A stretch of 64,000 bases of DNA. Source: Listeria cossartiae subsp. cayugensis (lineage in GTDB: Bacteria; Bacillota; Bacilli; Lactobacillales; Listeriaceae). The stretch's first letter is position 1; each line of letters begins with the position of its first letter. Made by a program: the position numbers and the translations under genes. Where the stretch lies: assembly GCF_014229095.1 (NCBI RefSeq), contig NZ_JAARZC010000006.1, positions 1 to 64,000 on the forward strand, in the 5' to 3' direction. Shown in pieces: positions 34,575-42,979 of the stretch. The notes under the pieces are model-generated. The model was given only the letters and a program-made list of their open reading frames with translations, was not told the DNA's origin and ran no database searches.

Positions 34575-35450
34575 ATGAAAGTTTTAGTATTTGGTGGCAC
34601 ACGCTTTTTTGGAAAGAAGTTAGTGGAAAGACTCATTTCGGACGGACATGATGTGACTATTGGTACACGAGGAAAAACAGAAGATAATTTTGGCGATTCT
34701 GTCAAACGGGTGGTTTTAAACCGGGAATCAAGAGATGATTTATTTCAATTAGCAAAAGAAGAATGGGACGTTATTTACGATAATATTTGTTTCTCTCCAA
34801 AAGAAGCACTCTATGCAGTAGATGCCTTCAAAGGAAAAGTGAAACGATACATATATACGTCATCGCTTTCAGTGTACAGCCAAAAAGGACGTGCACTAGT
34901 AGAGGATGACTTTAATCCAAAACATTATGAAATTGTGATAGGTGACAAGGAAGATTTCGATTACGGAGAAGGCAAACGACTAGCAGAAGCTGTTTTTTTC
35001 CAAAAGGCTTCATTTCCAGTTGTGGCGGTTCGCTTTCCGATAGTGCTTGGTCTCGACGATTATACGAAACGACTGCATTTTCATATCGATCATATTAAAA
35101 ACCACGAAGAAATTGGGATTAGCAATGGTCAAGCTGAAATTGGCTTTATTACCTCGGATGAAGCAGCGCATTTTTTAGCGTGGGTTGGCGTTGAGTCTGA
35201 TTTGACTGGACCAATCAATGCAGCTTCTGACGGCACGTATGCGTTAAATAGCTTTATCAAAATGCTCGAAGCGAAAACAGGTGAAGTTGCGCTAGTGGAA
35301 TCAGTAACTGACGATGTGGATGATTCTCCATTTGGCTTCGAAAAAACCTATTACTTAGATAATACGAAAGCAAAAGAAGCTGGTTTCGTTTTTAACGATT
35401 TACAAGAATGGTTACCGACTTTAGTGACAGACATTTTAAAAGAAAATTAA
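34575..35450 (+). CDS. NAD-dependent epimerase/dehydratase family protein
   Basis: A 291-residue extended short-chain dehydrogenase-like protein. It starts with the Rossmann motif VFGGTRFFGKKLVERL. YTSSLSVYS near residue 95 carries the conserved serine region, and a GEGKRLAEA segment follows. The usual YxxxK is replaced here by a D-Y-G-E-G-K arrangement near 136-141, so the active site is atypical. AAGGAGG precedes the ATG. It lies between virR and virS, with no promoter of its own visible after the hairpin. The substrate is unknown; a nucleotide-sugar or isoflavone-reductase-like role is only a guess. Confidence 0.87.
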   Translation: MKVLVFGGTRFFGKKLVERLISDGHDVTIGTRGKTEDNFGDSVKRVVLNRESRDDLFQLAKEEWDVIYDNICFSPKEALYAVDAFKGKVKRYIYTSSLSVYSQKGRALVEDDFNPKHYEIVIGDKEDFDYGEGKRLAEAVFFQKASFPVVAVRFPIVLGLDDYTKRLHFHIDHIKNHEEIGISNGQAEIGFITSDEAAHFLAWVGVESDLTGPINAASDGTYALNSFIKMLEAKTGEVALVESVTDDVDDSPFGFEKTYYLDNTKAKEAGFVFNDLQEWLPTLVTDILKEN

Positions 35451-35471
35451 TTTTGGAGGAAAAAATACACT

Positions 35472-35930
35472 ATGTTAAACTTTGAAGAAAAAAAGGCACT
35501 TATAGAAGCAATCGATGGTTTTGAACTACATGAAATTTCTATGGGGCGCATCAATGTGCACTATCCAGCGAGTAAACGAGACAAAAAAATCATCGTCAAA
35601 CATCTTCATCCAAATGGCAATGCTTTTGTCTACGCGCCATTTTTAGAAGTAGAGCCGCTCGACAAACAAGGCTATGTCAATGTAAAAGATTACTCGGAAA
35701 ATGAAATTCGCGTTTTACTACTTGAAGCAAAAGAATTTATGGACAGCGACGAGGATGGCTATAAAGATGGCTTAACAAAAATATACAAAGACAATAGCGG
35801 TGAAAAACTATCGCTCGTATATGAAAATAAAATGTGGGTTATTTATACAGGTGAAAATTTAGAAGCAGTTTTCCCTACCCTTGAAGCTGCAGAAGGTTAT
35901 TTGCTTGATGAAGGTTTTTTTGAAGCTTAA
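35472..35930 (+). CDS. Uncharacterised 152-residue protein in the vir cluster
   Basis: A soluble protein with no signal peptide, membrane segment or cysteine. It is rich in charged residues, with a beta-rich centre (KIIVKHLHPNGNAFVYAP) and an acidic EFMDSDEDGYKDG stretch that looks a little like a calcium-binding loop, without the full spacing of an EF-hand. GGAGG precedes the ATG. It lies between the epimerase and adeC genes and is probably co-transcribed with them. I recognise no family. Confidence 0.82.
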   Translation: MLNFEEKKALIEAIDGFELHEISMGRINVHYPASKRDKKIIVKHLHPNGNAFVYAPFLEVEPLDKQGYVNVKDYSENEIRVLLLEAKEFMDSDEDGYKDGLTKIYKDNSGEKLSLVYENKMWVIYTGENLEAVFPTLEAAEGYLLDEGFFEA

Positions 35931-35946
35931 TTGACGGAGGTGAAAT

Positions 35947-37689
35947 TTGGTGGAGAATTTAAAACAACTGCAAGAGCGTGTTGCGGTCAGTGATGGTCGT
36001 GCAAAAGCGGATTTGGTTATTACAAACGGACGAATTATCAATGTTTTTTCTGGAGAAATCATGGATGGCGATATTGCGATTAAAAATGGCTATATCGCTG
36101 GAATTGGTGATTTTCCGGAAGCAGAAAAAGTCATCGATGCAGCAGGGGCGTTTATTGCACCTGGTTTTATTGATGCTCATGTTCACGTAGAAAGTGCGAT
36201 GGTAACACCAGCTGAGTTTGCCCGTGTGCTGCTACCTAATGGTGTGACAACCATCGTGACAGATCCACATGAAATTGCCAATGTTGCCGGGGAAAAAGGA
36301 ATTGAATTTATGTTAGAAGATGCCAAAGGGGCACCGCTAGATATGTTTGTGATGCTTCCATCCTCTGTTCCAGCAACCGACGGCGAGCATAACGGCGAAA
36401 CACTACATGCCGAAAAACTCCACCCACTATATCGACATGAAAAAGTAATCGGCCTTGCAGAAGTAATGGATTTTCCATCAGTAGCAAAAGGTAGTTCGGA
36501 TATTTTAACCAAAATTATCGATGCTAAAAAAGAAGGCGGTCGAATTGATGGTCACGGAGCGGGCTTAACGAGCGCGGATTTGAATAATTATCTGGCAGTT
36601 GGGATTCGAACAGACCACGAGAGTACAACGGCGAAAGAAGCGACAGACCGCTTACGTGCCGGCATGTTTGTAATGTTACGCGAGGGGACGGTCGGCCGTG
36701 ATTTACTCCAAACGATTCCCGCCGTATCCGAAAAAAACAGCCATCGTTTTTGCTTTTGCACGGATGATAAATTGATTAATGATTTAATTACAGAAGGCTC
36801 GATTAATTACAATATCAGGCTGGCAATCAATAACGGCATAGAACCAATTACAGCTATCCAAATGGCAACAATCAATGCCGCCAATTGTCATAATTTACCA
36901 TACCTCGGCGCGATTGCCGCGGGATACCAAGCCGATATCGTTTTCCTCAAAGACCTAAAAACTGTAGAAATTAGCAAAGTCTTAAAAAACGGTGAAGTAG
37001 TCGTAGAAAATGGTGTGCGTAACGAAGCTGCTTTCAAACAACAAGCAGCAGTGCCATTTGCGTCCCCCCCCATCAATCATCATTTACAGTTACAAGATTT
37101 AGCGTTACCTTTAACAAAAGAAACGTGCTATGTCATCGGGATGCAACCAAACAGTTTATTTACCGAAAAGCGTATCGAACAAGTCACTATTCAAAATGGG
37201 AAATTCGTCCCTAACGTGGAAAACGATTTACTTAAAATGGCCGTGGTAGAGCGTCATCATGATACCGGTTGTGTAGGCGTTGGTATCGTAAAAGGATTTG
37301 GTTTAACAGAAGGCGCGATTGCTACGACTGTTGCTCATGATTCCCACAATATTGTTGCGGTTGGTGTCAGTGATGAAGCCATGAAAGCGGCAATTGATCA
37401 TATTACTCAAACGGGCGGCGGAATTGCGGTCGTTGATGGTGCTGGAAAAGTACTTCATGATTTGGCGCTTCCGATTGCAGGGCTTCTGAGCGATAAACCG
37501 TACGAAGAAGTAGAAACGGACCTAGCCGGGCTATTAAAAGCCTTTAACCAAATTAGTAGCGCCAAAGGTTTTGATCCATTTTTAACCTTGTCGTTCTTAA
37601 CCTTACCAGTTATTCCAGAGTTAAAACTAACAGACCAAGGTTTGTTTGATTTTGCTACGTTTCAAATCATTCCAAATGAAGTAAACTAA
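35947..37689 (+). CDS. adeC: Adenine deaminase AdeC
   Basis: AdeC deaminates adenine to hypoxanthine in purine salvage. The 580-residue amidohydrolase has the metal-binding FIDAHVHVES near residue 75, the PHEIANV segment near 107, GHGAGL near 200, and the C-terminal adenine deaminase domain with VERHHDTGCVGVG near 433. GGAGG (35936-35940) serves either TTG 35947 or GTG 35950; the spacing slightly favours GTG, one codon later. It sits inside the vir gene cluster, after two unrelated genes and 20 bases before virS. Confidence 0.95.
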   Translation: MVENLKQLQERVAVSDGRAKADLVITNGRIINVFSGEIMDGDIAIKNGYIAGIGDFPEAEKVIDAAGAFIAPGFIDAHVHVESAMVTPAEFARVLLPNGVTTIVTDPHEIANVAGEKGIEFMLEDAKGAPLDMFVMLPSSVPATDGEHNGETLHAEKLHPLYRHEKVIGLAEVMDFPSVAKGSSDILTKIIDAKKEGGRIDGHGAGLTSADLNNYLAVGIRTDHESTTAKEATDRLRAGMFVMLREGTVGRDLLQTIPAVSEKNSHRFCFCTDDKLINDLITEGSINYNIRLAINNGIEPITAIQMATINAANCHNLPYLGAIAAGYQADIVFLKDLKTVEISKVLKNGEVVVENGVRNEAAFKQQAAVPFASPPINHHLQLQDLALPLTKETCYVIGMQPNSLFTEKRIEQVTIQNGKFVPNVENDLLKMAVVERHHDTGCVGVGIVKGFGLTEGAIATTVAHDSHNIVAVGVSDEAMKAAIDHITQTGGGIAVVDGAGKVLHDLALPIAGLLSDKPYEEVETDLAGLLKAFNQISSAKGFDPFLTLSFLTLPVIPELKLTDQGLFDFATFQIIPNEVN

Positions 37690-37709
37690 CTATAGCGAGG
37701 AGGTGCGAT

Positions 37710-38750
37710 ATGAACTGGTGGAGTTATATAAAAGATAAACGATTTTTCTTATTGTTTTTTTGCAGTATTATGTTTTTTGTAGGCGTATTAATTTCGATTG
37801 ATCCTAATAGTAAATTAACACTCGGAAATTTCATTTATTTATATGTATTTGTTTTAGTCTTCTTACTTTCATACCTCGTGCTCGGCTATTTCTTTAAATA
37901 TAGTTATTGGCGCGAAATGAAAGAGCTAGTTAGCGGGGAAATTGAAGAAAATATTATTGAATTACTGCCAAAACCGCGGACTCGCGAACAAGCATTTTTT
38001 AATCAGCTAATGGCGAAAAAGCATAAAGAAGAATTACGAACAATTAGCAAGTTACAAGATAAACAACAAGAATACCATGATTTTATTTTATACTGGGTGC
38101 ATGAAGTGAAAACCCCGGTAGTTGCAAGTAAAATGTTAATTAATAATCCAGATTTAAACGATACCGAAACAATTTTTAAACAAATCGATGAAGAATTAAC
38201 GACGATTGATAAACTGGTTATGCAAGCACTTTATTTTTCCAGGCTGGATACGTTCTCGAAAGATTACTTTATACAGGAACAAAATCTTGGAGCAGTGGTG
38301 CGCGAGTCTGTCAAACGTCATTCTAAACTTTTCATTGGTAAGAAAATGAAGTTAGATTTGCAAAATGTGGATATCGACGTGCGGACGGATAGTAAATGGC
38401 TTGGATTTATTTTGGACCAAATTTTGTCCAATGCACTGAAATACACAGAAAGCGGCGGCGAAGTAAAGATTTGGTGTGATACGGAAGAATCTGGAAAGAA
38501 AGTACTTCACATTAGGGACAACGGACGCGGGATTAAAGAAGAAGACTTACCTCGTGTATTTGAACAAGGTTTCACTGGTAACATTGGTCGTCAAGAGAAA
38601 AAAGCCACAGGAATGGGATTATATCTTGCTAAACAAATGGCGAAAAAATTAGGTCACGAAATTTCCATTCAATCTCAGAGTGGCGTGGGAACAGAAGTGA
38701 ATATTTATTTTGAGCAAAAGGATGATTATTTACTAATTGCGAAAGATTAA
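37710..38750 (+). CDS. virS: VirS, intramembrane-sensing histidine kinase
   Basis: The sensor kinase of VirRS, 346 residues. It has two membrane helices (about 12-30 and 38-60) with almost no outer loop, the BceS-type 'intramembrane' layout, in which the kinase takes its signal from a partner transporter. The phospho-accepting histidine is in YWVHEVKTPVVASKM near residue 131. The ATP domain has LDQILSNALKYTESGG, DNGRGIKEEDLP and TGMGLYLAKQMA. VirAB, encoded upstream, is its natural partner. GAGGAGGTG precedes the ATG, and a strong terminator follows. Confidence 0.93.
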   Translation: MNWWSYIKDKRFFLLFFCSIMFFVGVLISIDPNSKLTLGNFIYLYVFVLVFLLSYLVLGYFFKYSYWREMKELVSGEIEENIIELLPKPRTREQAFFNQLMAKKHKEELRTISKLQDKQQEYHDFILYWVHEVKTPVVASKMLINNPDLNDTETIFKQIDEELTTIDKLVMQALYFSRLDTFSKDYFIQEQNLGAVVRESVKRHSKLFIGKKMKLDLQNVDIDVRTDSKWLGFILDQILSNALKYTESGGEVKIWCDTEESGKKVLHIRDNGRGIKEEDLPRVFEQGFTGNIGRQEKKATGMGLYLAKQMAKKLGHEISIQSQSGVGTEVNIYFEQKDDYLLIAKD

Positions 38751-38753
38751 TAG

Positions 38754-38788
38754 AAAGTGGTGTGCGAATGCGCACCGCTTTTTTTTGT
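38754..38788 (+). terminator. Rho-independent terminator of the virS transcript
   Basis: AAAGTGGTGTGCG (38754-38766) pairs along nearly its whole length with TGCGCACCGCTTT (from 38769), with a few G-U pairs, and runs into eight T. Confidence 0.9.
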
Positions 38789-38802
38789 GTAATTAAAAAC
38801 GG

Positions 38803-38831
38803 TTGACTCTGTCGCTTTATCGTGGTAGAGT
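38803..38831 (+). promoter_or_regulatory. Promoter of the T-box leader
   Basis: TTGACT (38803-38808) and TAGAGT (38826-38831) are 17 bases apart; transcription would start near 38838. Confidence 0.65.
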
Positions 38832-38837
38832 ATTAGC

Positions 38838-39119
38838 AAGAAGAAGCAAAAGCGTTGAGTAGAACAAGTAGAGCGTGATTCTTTAGAAGAGAGTCCTTGG
38901 TTGGTGCGAAAGGATAAAGATAGCGTCATCGAACACATCTCGGAGCTGGTTTGCTGAAGCATAAGTGAGTAGGTGAACTCGGGGTAAGCCCGTTATAGCT
39001 TGTTAGTCACGAACTAACAGAGGCTGGTACTGCGAAGTATCAGTAAATTGAGGTGGAACCACGTGAATAGTATTCTCGTCCTCTTGGCCAATTTGTGCCA
39101 AGAGCGACGAGATTTTTTT
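38838..39119 (+). promoter_or_regulatory. T-box riboswitch, probable histidine (CAC) specifier
   Basis: A tRNA-sensing leader. The AGAGAG bulge (38888-38893) and the GGTTGGTGCGAAA loop (38899-38911) are the distal stem I signature. GAA-CAC-A at 38931-38937 matches the position of the specifier (GAA-GGC-A in glycine T-boxes), giving CAC, histidine. The T-box proper, AGGTGGAACCACG, is at 39051-39063. The terminator pairs CTCGTC-CTCTTGG (39075-39087) with CCAAGAG-C-GACGAG (39098-39111) and ends in T. Uncharged tRNA would stabilise the antiterminator and switch on the transporter genes. Confidence 0.9.
39073..39119 (+). terminator. Attenuator terminator of the T-box
   Basis: CTCGTC plus CTCTTGG pairs with CCAAGAG plus GACGAG, with one bulged C, followed by ATTTTTTT. 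It competes with the antiterminator formed by the T-box sequence at 39051-39063. Confidence 0.9.
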
Positions 39120-39143
39120 ATGCTAAAAAAGGAGCGAAGAAAT

Positions 39144-39785
39144 ATGGATTATATTATGGAAATTTTACCAGCTTTACTCGACGGGGCGAAAACAACTTTA
39201 CTCGTTTTTGCAGTGACGCTCGTTTGTTCGATTCCGCTAGGGGCTGTCGTAGCGGTTGGGAACATTAGCAAAATAGCACCGCTGAAATTCATTTTAAATA
39301 TTTACATTTGGATTATGCGAGGAACGCCATTACTTTTACAATTAATTTTTATCTATTATGGTTTACCGATTATTGGCGTAGTTTTTGACCGGATGGACGC
39401 GGTGTTTATTGCTTTTATTTTAAATTATGCTGCTTATTTTGCAGAGATTTTCCGCGGTGGCTTTCTATCTATCGAAAATGGACAATATGAAAGTGCGAAG
39501 GTGCTTGGGCTTACTTATGGACAAACACTTCGGAAAATTGTCTTACCTCAAGTTGTTAAACGCGTCTTGCCAGCGATTGGTAATGAAGTCATCAACTTAG
39601 TGAAAGATTCTTCCTTAGTTTATATCCTCGGAATTGGCGACTTATTACGAGCAGGGAAAATCGCCATGAGTCGAGACGTTACCCTAATCCCGCTCGTATT
39701 AGTAGCAGCAATCTACTTGGCGTTAACTGCCATCCTAACCATACTATTTAAACAACTCGAAAAACGTTTTAGTTATTATAAATGA
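39144..39785 (+). CDS. Polar amino acid ABC transporter permease (HisM/GlnP type)
   Basis: A 213-residue permease of the polar amino acid uptake family. Several hydrophobic helices surround the EAA motif, seen in GGFLSIENGQYESAKVLGL and the following TYGQTLRKIVLPQ. The frame appears open from 39048, but that part is the T-box; AAGGAG (39129-39134) sets ATG 39144. The gene is the first of a three-gene operon, and the histidine T-box suggests histidine as substrate (a HisXYZ-type importer). Confidence 0.92.
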   Translation: MDYIMEILPALLDGAKTTLLVFAVTLVCSIPLGAVVAVGNISKIAPLKFILNIYIWIMRGTPLLLQLIFIYYGLPIIGVVFDRMDAVFIAFILNYAAYFAEIFRGGFLSIENGQYESAKVLGLTYGQTLRKIVLPQVVKRVLPAIGNEVINLVKDSSLVYILGIGDLLRAGKIAMSRDVTLIPLVLVAAIYLALTAILTILFKQLEKRFSYYK

Positions 39786-39795
39786 GGTGAAGAAA

Positions 39796-40443
39796 ATGTT
39801 GGAAATTAAAAATCTATCGAAAAAATTTGATCAAAAAACGATTTTAGATAATGTAAACATAACGCTTCAAAATGGCGAAATACTTTCTATCGTTGGGCCA
39901 TCTGGTGGTGGAAAAACGACTTTACTTCGTTGTATTAGTGGACTGGAAAAAATGGATGCTGGCGAAATTTTCATTGATGGAGAGAAAATTGACCCAATGT
40001 CGCGGAAAGATGTCGAAAATACGATTGGTGTTGTGTTCCAAGAATTCCACTTGTTTCCACATTTAAGCGTTCTCGATAATTTGATTTTGGCACCAACACT
40101 TGCTCGGAAAACGAAAAAAGACGAAGCCATCAAAGAAGCAACACGATTACTAGGGTTGCTTGATTTAGCCGATAAAGCCGATAGCATGCCGTTCCAATTG
40201 TCAGGCGGACAAAAACAGCGCGTAGCCATTGCCCGTGCGCTTGCGATGAACCCAAAAGTACTCCTGTTTGATGAACCAACATCGGCACTCGATCCTGACT
40301 TACGCGATCATGTTGCAGCGTTAATTTTAAGTTTGAAGAAGGTTGGAATTACGCAGATTATCGTCACGCATGATCACACTTTTGCAGAAAAAGTAGCGAA
40401 TCAAATGATGGAAGTCGAACCACTAAAAAAGGAGGCAATTTAA
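39796..40443 (+). CDS. Amino acid ABC transporter ATP-binding protein
   Basis: A 215-residue ATPase of the polar amino acid transporter family. Walker A GPSGGGKTTLL is near residue 34, the Q loop GVVFQEFHLFPHLSVLDNL near 80, signature LSGGQKQRVAIARAL near 135, Walker B VLLFDEPTSALDP near 155, and the switch histidine in IVTHDH. The frame can begin at GTG 39787, but GAGGTGA fits ATG 39796. It overlaps neither neighbour and lies between the permease and binding-protein genes. Confidence 0.94.
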   Translation: MLEIKNLSKKFDQKTILDNVNITLQNGEILSIVGPSGGGKTTLLRCISGLEKMDAGEIFIDGEKIDPMSRKDVENTIGVVFQEFHLFPHLSVLDNLILAPTLARKTKKDEAIKEATRLLGLLDLADKADSMPFQLSGGQKQRVAIARALAMNPKVLLFDEPTSALDPDLRDHVAALILSLKKVGITQIIVTHDHTFAEKVANQMMEVEPLKKEAI

Positions 40444-40444
40444 G

Positions 40445-41260
40445 ATGAAAAAAGGATTATTAATAGCTGTAATGGCAATTGTGATGTTAGCGCTGGGAGC
40501 TTGTTCCAGTAGTGAATCGAAGGAAGACCAGTGGGAGCGAATTAACAAAGATAAAGAAGTCGTGATTGGCTTGGATGATAGTTTTGTGCCAATGGGATTT
40601 CGAGATAAAGATGATAATTTAGTCGGTTTTGATATTGATTTGGCGAAAGCAGTTTTTGCGGAATATGGCATTAAAGCGAAGTTCACGCCGATTGATTGGA
40701 CGATGAAAGAGTCAGAATTGAAAAATGGCTCGATTGATTTAATTTGGAATGGCTATACTGTGACGGATGCTAGAAAGAAACAAGTCGCTTTTAGTAACCC
40801 TTACATGAAAAACGAGCAAGTGCTAGTAACGTTGAAATCAAGCAATATTAATAAATTTAGCGATATGAAAGATAAAACACTCGGAGCTCAAAACGGCGCA
40901 AGTTCGATTGATGATATGGCGAACAAACCTGAAGTGCTGACAGATATTATTAATAACAATGAGCCAGAATTATATGATACATTTGATACAGCTTTTATTG
41001 ATTTGAATAACAAACGGATTGACGGTTTAATTATCGATGAAGTTTACGCGCGTTATTACATTGATAAACAAAAAAATAAAGACGATTACAACATTATAAC
41101 TGGCGGTTTTGATGCAACAGATTTTGCAGTAGGAATGCGTAAAAGTGATAAAGAATTACAAACAAAAATCAATGAAGCTTTTGAAAAATTATACAAAGCA
41201 GGCAAAATGCAAGAAATTAGCAAAAAATGGTTTGGCGATGACGAAATCGCTAAGCAATAG
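40445..41260 (+). CDS. Amino acid ABC transporter substrate-binding lipoprotein
   Basis: The 271-residue substrate-binding protein of this importer. MKKGLLIAVMAIVMLALGAC is a lipoprotein signal with lipobox LGAC and Cys20. The mature part is a type II periplasmic binding fold of the polar amino acid family: VVIGLDDSFVPMGFRD, LVGFDIDLAKAVFAEYGI and the DLIWNGYTVTDARKKQVAFS segment. AAGGAGG precedes the ATG. It is the last gene of the T-box operon. The ligand is inferred from the T-box, not from binding residues. Confidence 0.93.
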   Translation: MKKGLLIAVMAIVMLALGACSSSESKEDQWERINKDKEVVIGLDDSFVPMGFRDKDDNLVGFDIDLAKAVFAEYGIKAKFTPIDWTMKESELKNGSIDLIWNGYTVTDARKKQVAFSNPYMKNEQVLVTLKSSNINKFSDMKDKTLGAQNGASSIDDMANKPEVLTDIINNNEPELYDTFDTAFIDLNNKRIDGLIIDEVYARYYIDKQKNKDDYNIITGGFDATDFAVGMRKSDKELQTKINEAFEKLYKAGKMQEISKKWFGDDEIAKQ

Positions 41261-41265
41261 CTAGT

Positions 41266-41294
41266 TTGACAGTAGGTTTAAGTTCCTATACAAT
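41266..41294 (+). promoter_or_regulatory. Promoter of the GldA-like gene
   Basis: TTGACA (41266-41271), a perfect -35, and TACAAT (41289-41294) are 17 bases apart, starting transcription near 41301. Confidence 0.75.
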
Positions 41295-41351
41295 TTGAAT
41301 TATAAATGTCGCAGCCGAATATCCGACCGTGCCAGACAGAAGGGATGATTT

Positions 41352-42458
41352 TTGTTGAATAAAGAATTAATTGTTCGCGGAGCTCCGCAAGAATATTTTT
41401 GCCAAGTTGGCGCGTGGGATACGTTACCCACTCACTTAGAACGCCGCGGTTTGAAAAATGTGTTAGTAGTTCGTGGAAATGCTTCTTGGGAAGTTGCTAA
41501 ACTTAAATTCCCTGAATTATCAACGGTTACATCTACTTTTGAAGTATATAATGGTGGTTCTACCTACGAGGAACGTGATCGTCTGGTAACGCTAATGAAA
41601 ACAAACAAGATGGATGCGATTATTGCAGTTGGTGGCGGAAAAATTGCCGATGTATGTAAAGCAACTGCTGCAGTTTTACGGTTGCCAGTCATTATTTTAC
41701 CTACACTTGCATCTACTTGCGCTGCCTATACACCGCTTAGTGTGATGTATGACGAAGCGGGTGCGATGATTCGTTACGATGTGTTCGCTAGCAGCAATGC
41801 GTTATTATTAATTGATCCAGAAATGATTTTAGATTCTCCAAAAGAACTACTTGTTGCGGGAATTGGTGATACATTAGCAAAATGGTACGAAGCAGATGTG
41901 ATTATTAACGCTTTACCGAGTAAATCTGTTGAAATCGAAATTGCCCACATTGCTGCGAAAATGTGTCGTGATAACTTGTTAGAGTTCAGTGAAGAAGCAC
42001 TCGCTGCCATGGATAAACAAGAGCTAAATGAAGCATTCGTTAAAATTATCGAAACAAACATTTTAGTTGGTGGAATGGTTGGTGGTTTTGGGGACGATTA
42101 TGGTCGTTGTGCTGGTGCGCATTCGATTCATGACGCGCTAACGATGGTTCCAGAAACGCATCACTTATTGCATGGTAATAAAGTAGCGTATGGAATTTTA
42201 GTACAATTAGTTATTGAAAATCGTTGGGATGAAATCGAACAACTATTACCGTTTTATTCCAAACTAGGTCTTCCAATGAGTTTATACGATATGGGGCTTG
42301 CGACACTTGCGGATGATACGCTTATTGCAGTTGCTAAGCGCGCCACGGAACCACATGAAACAATCCATATGATGCCAGGTGAAATGACGGCAGAAGTCGT
42401 GTTAAATGCGATGAAACAACTGGAAGATAGTATGGCAATGAAACGAGTGACGAAGTAA
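41352..42458 (+). CDS. GldA-like iron/zinc-containing alcohol dehydrogenase
   Basis: A 368-residue member of the glycerol dehydrogenase group of metal-containing alcohol dehydrogenases. AVGGGKIADVCKA near residue 97 binds NAD, GIGDTLAKWYEA near 174 carries the metal aspartate, and GAHSIHDAL near 257 and HGNKVAYG near 275 carry metal histidines. Two TTG codons in a row (41352 and 41355) follow AAGGGA, so the start could be one codon later. Glycerol is the family substrate, but related proteins act on other polyols. It is followed after two bases by a GNAT gene. Confidence 0.88.
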   Translation: MLNKELIVRGAPQEYFCQVGAWDTLPTHLERRGLKNVLVVRGNASWEVAKLKFPELSTVTSTFEVYNGGSTYEERDRLVTLMKTNKMDAIIAVGGGKIADVCKATAAVLRLPVIILPTLASTCAAYTPLSVMYDEAGAMIRYDVFASSNALLLIDPEMILDSPKELLVAGIGDTLAKWYEADVIINALPSKSVEIEIAHIAAKMCRDNLLEFSEEALAAMDKQELNEAFVKIIETNILVGGMVGGFGDDYGRCAGAHSIHDALTMVPETHHLLHGNKVAYGILVQLVIENRWDEIEQLLPFYSKLGLPMSLYDMGLATLADDTLIAVAKRATEPHETIHMMPGEMTAEVVLNAMKQLEDSMAMKRVTK

Positions 42459-42460
42459 AA

Positions 42461-42979
42461 ATGATTATTCGGAAAGAACAACCACAAGATTATCAGGCGA
42501 TTCGTCACGTGAATGAGGAAGCTTTTAAAGGTAGTGTGGAAGCCGACTTAGTTGAAAGCATTCGGGCATCTGATTATTATCAGCCGGGATTATCACTTGT
42601 AGCAGAAGCGGAGAATGGCCGCATTGTTGGCTATATTATGTTTAGCGAAATTTCGCTTGAGACAGCTGGGCGCAGTAGGTTTATTTTGGCGCTTGCCCCA
42701 CTAGCTATTTTACCTGAATATCAAGGGATGCGAGTGGGTTCCAGACTAATGGAAGAAGGTATCCGGTTATCACGCGAAAAAGCATATCCGGCCATTGCTG
42801 TGCTTGGACATGCTGATTATTATCCGCGATTTGGATTTATTCCTTCTGAGCAGTTTGCGATTCCAGCACCATTTGATGTGCCGGCTGAATACTTTATGTT
42901 TTTAGAACTGTATGATGGTAGTTTAGAAAATTTAGCTGGTACTATTCATTATCCAGCAGCCTTTTCAGTAAATGCTTAA
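42461..42979 (+). CDS. GNAT family N-acetyltransferase
   Basis: A 172-residue acetyltransferase of the YhbS/GNAT type. The acetyl-CoA binding region is LALAPLAILPEYQGMRVGSRLM (residues about 76-97, split by a beta strand), followed by AVLGHADYYPRFGF near 124, which is typical of this branch. It starts two bases after the GldA-like gene, so the two are coupled. Its stop codon shares two bases with the stop codon of the convergent gltC. The substrate is not known. Confidence 0.88.
   Translation: MIIRKEQPQDYQAIRHVNEEAFKGSVEADLVESIRASDYYQPGLSLVAEAENGRIVGYIMFSEISLETAGRSRFILALAPLAILPEYQGMRVGSRLMEEGIRLSREKAYPAIAVLGHADYYPRFGFIPSEQFAIPAPFDVPAEYFMFLELYDGSLENLAGTIHYPAAFSVNA

Noticed and set aside
35760-35800. 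EF-hand in the 152-residue protein
   Set aside because: The acidic stretch DSDEDGYKDG resembles part of a calcium loop, but the twelve-residue spacing and flanking helices are not complete.
38931-38940. ATC (isoleucine) as the T-box specifier
   Set aside because: ATC lies three bases further than the position given by the GAA-NNN-A pattern of known glycine T-boxes; CAC fits better. I keep some doubt.
39048-39143. Coding extension of the amino acid permease upstream of 39144
   Set aside because: That stretch is the T-box sequence and its terminator; the ribosome-binding site at 39129-39134 sets the start at 39144.
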